From the NCBI GenBank assembly GCA_020062205.1, contig JAGUWT010000190.1, positions 1 through 7,716 of the forward strand: a DNA stretch of 7,716 nucleotides, given 5' to 3'. Origin of the DNA: Thermodesulfovibrionales bacterium. GTDB taxonomy: Bacteria; Nitrospirota; Thermodesulfovibrionia; Thermodesulfovibrionales; SM23-35. The position numbers were made by a program, and so were the translations under genes. The notes under the pieces are model-generated. The model did no database searches, had not been told where the DNA came from, and saw only the letters and a program-made list of their open reading frames with translations. Below, piece by piece: positions 5,077 through 7,716 of this stretch; the first letter of the stretch is position 1; the number at the start of each line of letters is the position of its first letter.

Positions 5077-7179
5077 ATGGCAAATCTTGAGGTTGAAAAA
5101 ATACGGAATGTAGCGGTAATTGCACATGGAGGTGCTGGCAAGACAGCGCTTATCGAATCAATGCTTTTTAATTCCGGGTCCATAGACAGACTTGGTAATG
5201 TTGAGGATGGGACTACAACAACTGATTATGAACCAGAGGAGATTGCTCGAAAGATAACGATCACATCATCGCTTGCATTTTGCAACTGGGATGGGCAGCG
5301 GATTAATCTGATAGACACGCCGGGATTTATCAATTTCATTGAAGACACGAGGGGATGTCTCAGGGCTGTTGATGGAGCCGTCGTTATCGTGAGTGCAATC
5401 TCAGGTGTTAAAGCTGAGACAATAAAGATATGGAAATATGCAGACGAATTCGAGATACCAAGGCTTGTCTTTATCAATAAAATGGACAAGGAAAATGCGA
5501 ACTTTTCAAGGGCGATAGGAGAGCTTGAAAAATCCTTTGAGAAAGATGCTATCCCGCTTCAGATCCCTATCGGCTCAGGAGACAGTTTTACAGGGATTGT
5601 TGACCTGTTAAAAATGAAGGCATATAAATTTTCTTATGGAAAGGCAGAAGAGTATGATATACCTTCTGATCTCCTTCCTGAGGTGGAGGAGTACAGGAAG
5701 AAACTGGTAGAAAAGATTGCAGAGTCTGACGATGCCTTACTTGAGAAATACCTCGATGGAGGAGATCTTACAGAAGATGAAATGATCAAAGGGATTCGGG
5801 AAGGCTCTCTAACAAAAAAATTCATACCTGTCATGTGTGGTTCAGCAACAAGGGATATAGCGATAACACAGCTTCTCGATGCCATGCTCCTCTGCCTTCC
5901 TTCACCAGCAGAAATGGCACGTATATCACCTATCAAAGGGAAAAATCCAAAAGATGGTAAGGAGAGTACGAGAATGCCGTCAAAGACAGATCCCCTTTCA
6001 GCATATGTATTTAAAACCATAGCAGATCCGTATGCCGGGAAACTGTCTGTCTTCAGGGTCTATTCAGGTACGCTCAAGGCTGACTCGAATATCCTGAATA
6101 CAACAAGAGGCGCAAAGGAGAGGATTGGTCAGGTCTTTTATCTTATGGGGAAGAAGCAAATCCCGGCACAATCAATTGGACCTGGTGAAATAGGCGTTGT
6201 TGCAAAACTGAAGGAGACATGTACTGGAGATACACTCTCCGATGAAGCACATCCAATAATCTTTGAAAAAGTGAAATTTGCTGACCCAATAATCTCATAC
6301 GCAATAGCACCGAAGAGTAAAGGAGATGAAGAGAAGGTCGGCACAAGTATTCACAGAGTCCTTGAAGAAGATACCACATTAAAATTTCAAAGGGATGAAG
6401 AGACAAAGGAGATGCTCCTTTCCGGTATGGGACAGGTTCACCTTGAAGTAACTATAGAAAAGCTGAAAAGGAAGTTTGGAGTCGAGGTTGTGATGAAAAC
6501 ACCAAAGGTTCCTTACAGAGAAACTATTAAGGTTTCAACAAGAGCTCAGGGCAGATACAAGAAGCAGTCAGGTGGCCGCGGACAGTATGGCGACTGCTCT
6601 ATCGAGATAGAGCCTCTCCCGAGGGGTGGAGGATATGAATTTTTGGATAAGATTGCTGGTGGCGTGATTCCTCAACAGTATCGTCCAGCAGTTGAAAAAG
6701 GGGTAGCGGAAACCATGCGGGAAGGTGTCATTGCCGGGTATCCACTTGTTGACGTCAAGGTTACTTTATTTGATGGATCATATCATTCTGTTGATTCTTC
6801 GGAGATGGCATTTAAGATTGCAGGTTCCATGGCCTTTAAAAAGGCTGTGCTGGATGCTAAACCTGTTTTACTTGAACCAGTCATGAAGGTTGAGGTGATA
6901 ACGCCTGATGATACCCTTGGCTCTGTCATAGGCGACCTGAATTCAAAGAGGGGCAGGGTACAGGGCGTTGAACCACAGGCAGGCGGAAACCAGAAGATAA
7001 CTTCTTTAGTGCCTATGTCTGAGATGCTCATCTACGCAAATCAGCTCCATAGTCTTACCTCAGGAAGAGGTCTGTATTCGATGGAATTCTCAAATTATGA
7101 GGAAGTTCCTGGACATTTATCACAAAAGATCGTATCAGAAAGAGAGGCTCAGAAGAAGGAGAAGGCAGAGGAAAAGTGA
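5077..7179 (+). CDS. fusA2: Elongation factor G-like translational GTPase (FusA2-type paralogue)
   Basis: This 700-aa protein has the full EF-G architecture: G domain (about 1-285), beta-barrel domain II (about 300-390), domain III (400-475), domain IV (480-600) and domain V (605-685), with a charged Lys/Glu tail. G motifs are AHGGAGKT (16-23), switch I with RKIT and Mg-binding-type Thr61, DTPGF (80-84), NKMD (134-137) and GSA (255-257). Canonical EF-G translocates tRNA-mRNA on the ribosome. Here the catalytic switch II histidine (DTPGH) is Phe84, and the P-loop aspartate of AHIDAGKT is Gly19. Such changes occur in EF-G2 paralogues, where switch II often reads DTPGY. The domain IV tip SYHSVDSSE keeps its histidine (570), as does GGRGQYG. 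It is therefore probably a ribosome-binding accessory factor with altered GTPase; that role is inferred. The next gene starts 2 nt later, so the two may be coupled. Confidence 0.9.
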   Translation: MANLEVEKIRNVAVIAHGGAGKTALIESMLFNSGSIDRLGNVEDGTTTTDYEPEEIARKITITSSLAFCNWDGQRINLIDTPGFINFIEDTRGCLRAVDGAVVIVSAISGVKAETIKIWKYADEFEIPRLVFINKMDKENANFSRAIGELEKSFEKDAIPLQIPIGSGDSFTGIVDLLKMKAYKFSYGKAEEYDIPSDLLPEVEEYRKKLVEKIAESDDALLEKYLDGGDLTEDEMIKGIREGSLTKKFIPVMCGSATRDIAITQLLDAMLLCLPSPAEMARISPIKGKNPKDGKESTRMPSKTDPLSAYVFKTIADPYAGKLSVFRVYSGTLKADSNILNTTRGAKERIGQVFYLMGKKQIPAQSIGPGEIGVVAKLKETCTGDTLSDEAHPIIFEKVKFADPIISYAIAPKSKGDEEKVGTSIHRVLEEDTTLKFQRDEETKEMLLSGMGQVHLEVTIEKLKRKFGVEVVMKTPKVPYRETIKVSTRAQGRYKKQSGGRGQYGDCSIEIEPLPRGGGYEFLDKIAGGVIPQQYRPAVEKGVAETMREGVIAGYPLVDVKVTLFDGSYHSVDSSEMAFKIAGSMAFKKAVLDAKPVLLEPVMKVEVITPDDTLGSVIGDLNSKRGRVQGVEPQAGGNQKITSLVPMSEMLIYANQLHSLTSGRGLYSMEFSNYEEVPGHLSQKIVSEREAQKKEKAEEK

Positions 7180-7181
7180 GA

Positions 7182-7716
7182 ATGCAGGATGCAGTAAGCA
7201 GAAGGCAGACAATAGAATATCTCGCCATTTGTATATTTTTTACCTTATCTCTGTTGTCTTTTGCCTTTGCCCAGACTGAGGTACCCTCGTCTCCACCTGT
7301 TGAACCTCCCAAACAAAAAATGAATATTGAAGTTAAGGATAATTTACTGAGTGTGGATCTCCTTGATGTAGAGTTCGGTAGTGTCATGAAGTCTATTGGT
7401 GAAAAGGTCAATTTTAAGGTGGAAATTACAGGGAATGTTCTTTTCAAAAAGATCTCTACAAACTTTAAGGATATGCATATCGAACGGGGTATCCTTCGTT
7501 TAATCTCTTTAACCAGAGAGAAAAATTACTTTATGTATTACGACTCGAAGGGATTATTGAGTAAACTCGAGATGGGCGGTTCTTCATTCGGAGGTTCTCA
7601 AGGGTCCGGATCATGGATAGACCGTGCTATGAAAGATATGAAACGCAGTTCTCCTCCTCCCGTACCTACTTCTCCAGTACCTTCCCAATCACCGGCTTCT
7701 GAGAGAGCAATAGAGC
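7182..7716 (+). CDS. Exported protein with STN/secretin-N-like domain, partial (3' end outside window)
   Basis: The open frame runs from ATG 7182 to the window edge (178 codons visible, no stop). The N-terminus is a signal peptide: SRR near residue 7, a hydrophobic core (13-29) and likely cleavage after AFA30. A Pro-rich spacer (35-45) leads to a compact domain (47-130) whose strand/helix pattern, VDLLDVEFGSVMKSIGEK then ISTNFKDMHIERGILRLI, looks like the short STN domain at the N-terminus of secretins and TonB-dependent transducers. A Gly/Ser-rich stretch (132-144) and a Pro/Ser-rich linker (156-172) follow, so another domain probably lies downstream. It starts 2 nt after the EF-G-like stop with GAGG about 10 nt upstream. 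It may be a secretin-related or periplasmic scaffold protein. The domain call is by pattern only and the specific function is not recognised. Confidence 0.72.
   Translation, partial: MQDAVSRRQTIEYLAICIFFTLSLLSFAFAQTEVPSSPPVEPPKQKMNIEVKDNLLSVDLLDVEFGSVMKSIGEKVNFKVEITGNVLFKKISTNFKDMHIERGILRLISLTREKNYFMYYDSKGLLSKLEMGGSSFGGSQGSGSWIDRAMKDMKRSSPPPVPTSPVPSQSPASERAIE

Noticed and set aside
7177..7197. TGA of the EF-G-like gene read as selenocysteine
   Set aside because: Only five further codons follow before TAA, and a new gene with its own start and signal peptide overlaps there.
480..7447. Numerous minus-strand open frames of 60-130 codons
   Set aside because: All lie opposite strongly supported genes, have low-complexity or unrecognisable products, and look like antisense shadows.

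Overview
The window is a compact stretch of bacterial chromosome of moderate GC, with all recognisable genes on the + strand. Frequent AGA/AGG arginine codons, the aspartate kinase-citramalate synthase pair, a selenocysteine pathway gene and GTCATTCCC-type palindromic repeats between genes suggest a Nitrospirota (Thermodesulfovibrionia-like) or former deltaproteobacterial anaerobe. This assignment is inference from gene content and style, not from any marker search.

Layout. Positions 1-89 are a short leader with one imperfect hairpin. Positions 90-4288 hold three tightly packed genes that look like one transcription unit: selA (selenocysteine synthase), lysC (aspartate kinase) and cimA (citramalate synthase), with gaps of 4 and 10 nt. 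Inside lysC a near-perfect ribosome binding site precedes an in-frame ATG at codon 246, predicting a separate ACT-domain beta subunit as in Bacillus subtilis aspartokinase II. Positions 4289-4614 are non-coding and carry two related composite palindromes, each made of two inverted stem-loops. The first stem-loop is followed by a T-rich tract and may end the operon. Then come a small RseC-type membrane protein with a cysteine cluster (4615-5043), an EF-G-like translational GTPase (5077-7179), and, 2 nt after it, the 5' part of a gene for an exported protein with a secretin/STN-like N-terminal domain, cut by the window end (7182-7716).

Function. LysC opens the aspartate pathway (Lys, Met, Thr). 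CimA makes (R)-citramalate from pyruvate and acetyl-CoA and gives a threonine-independent route to isoleucine, so their pairing is metabolically sensible. SelA converts Ser-tRNA(Sec) to Sec-tRNA(Sec), so the organism probably makes selenoproteins, although selB, selC and selD are not in view. The EF-G homologue lacks two residues of the canonical GTPase site but keeps the domain IV tip, so it is probably a specialised FusA2-type paralogue and not the main EF-G.

I found no clearly new multi-gene system. The points most worth a second look are the internal lysC start, the covarying composite palindromes and the altered GTPase site of the EF-G paralogue.
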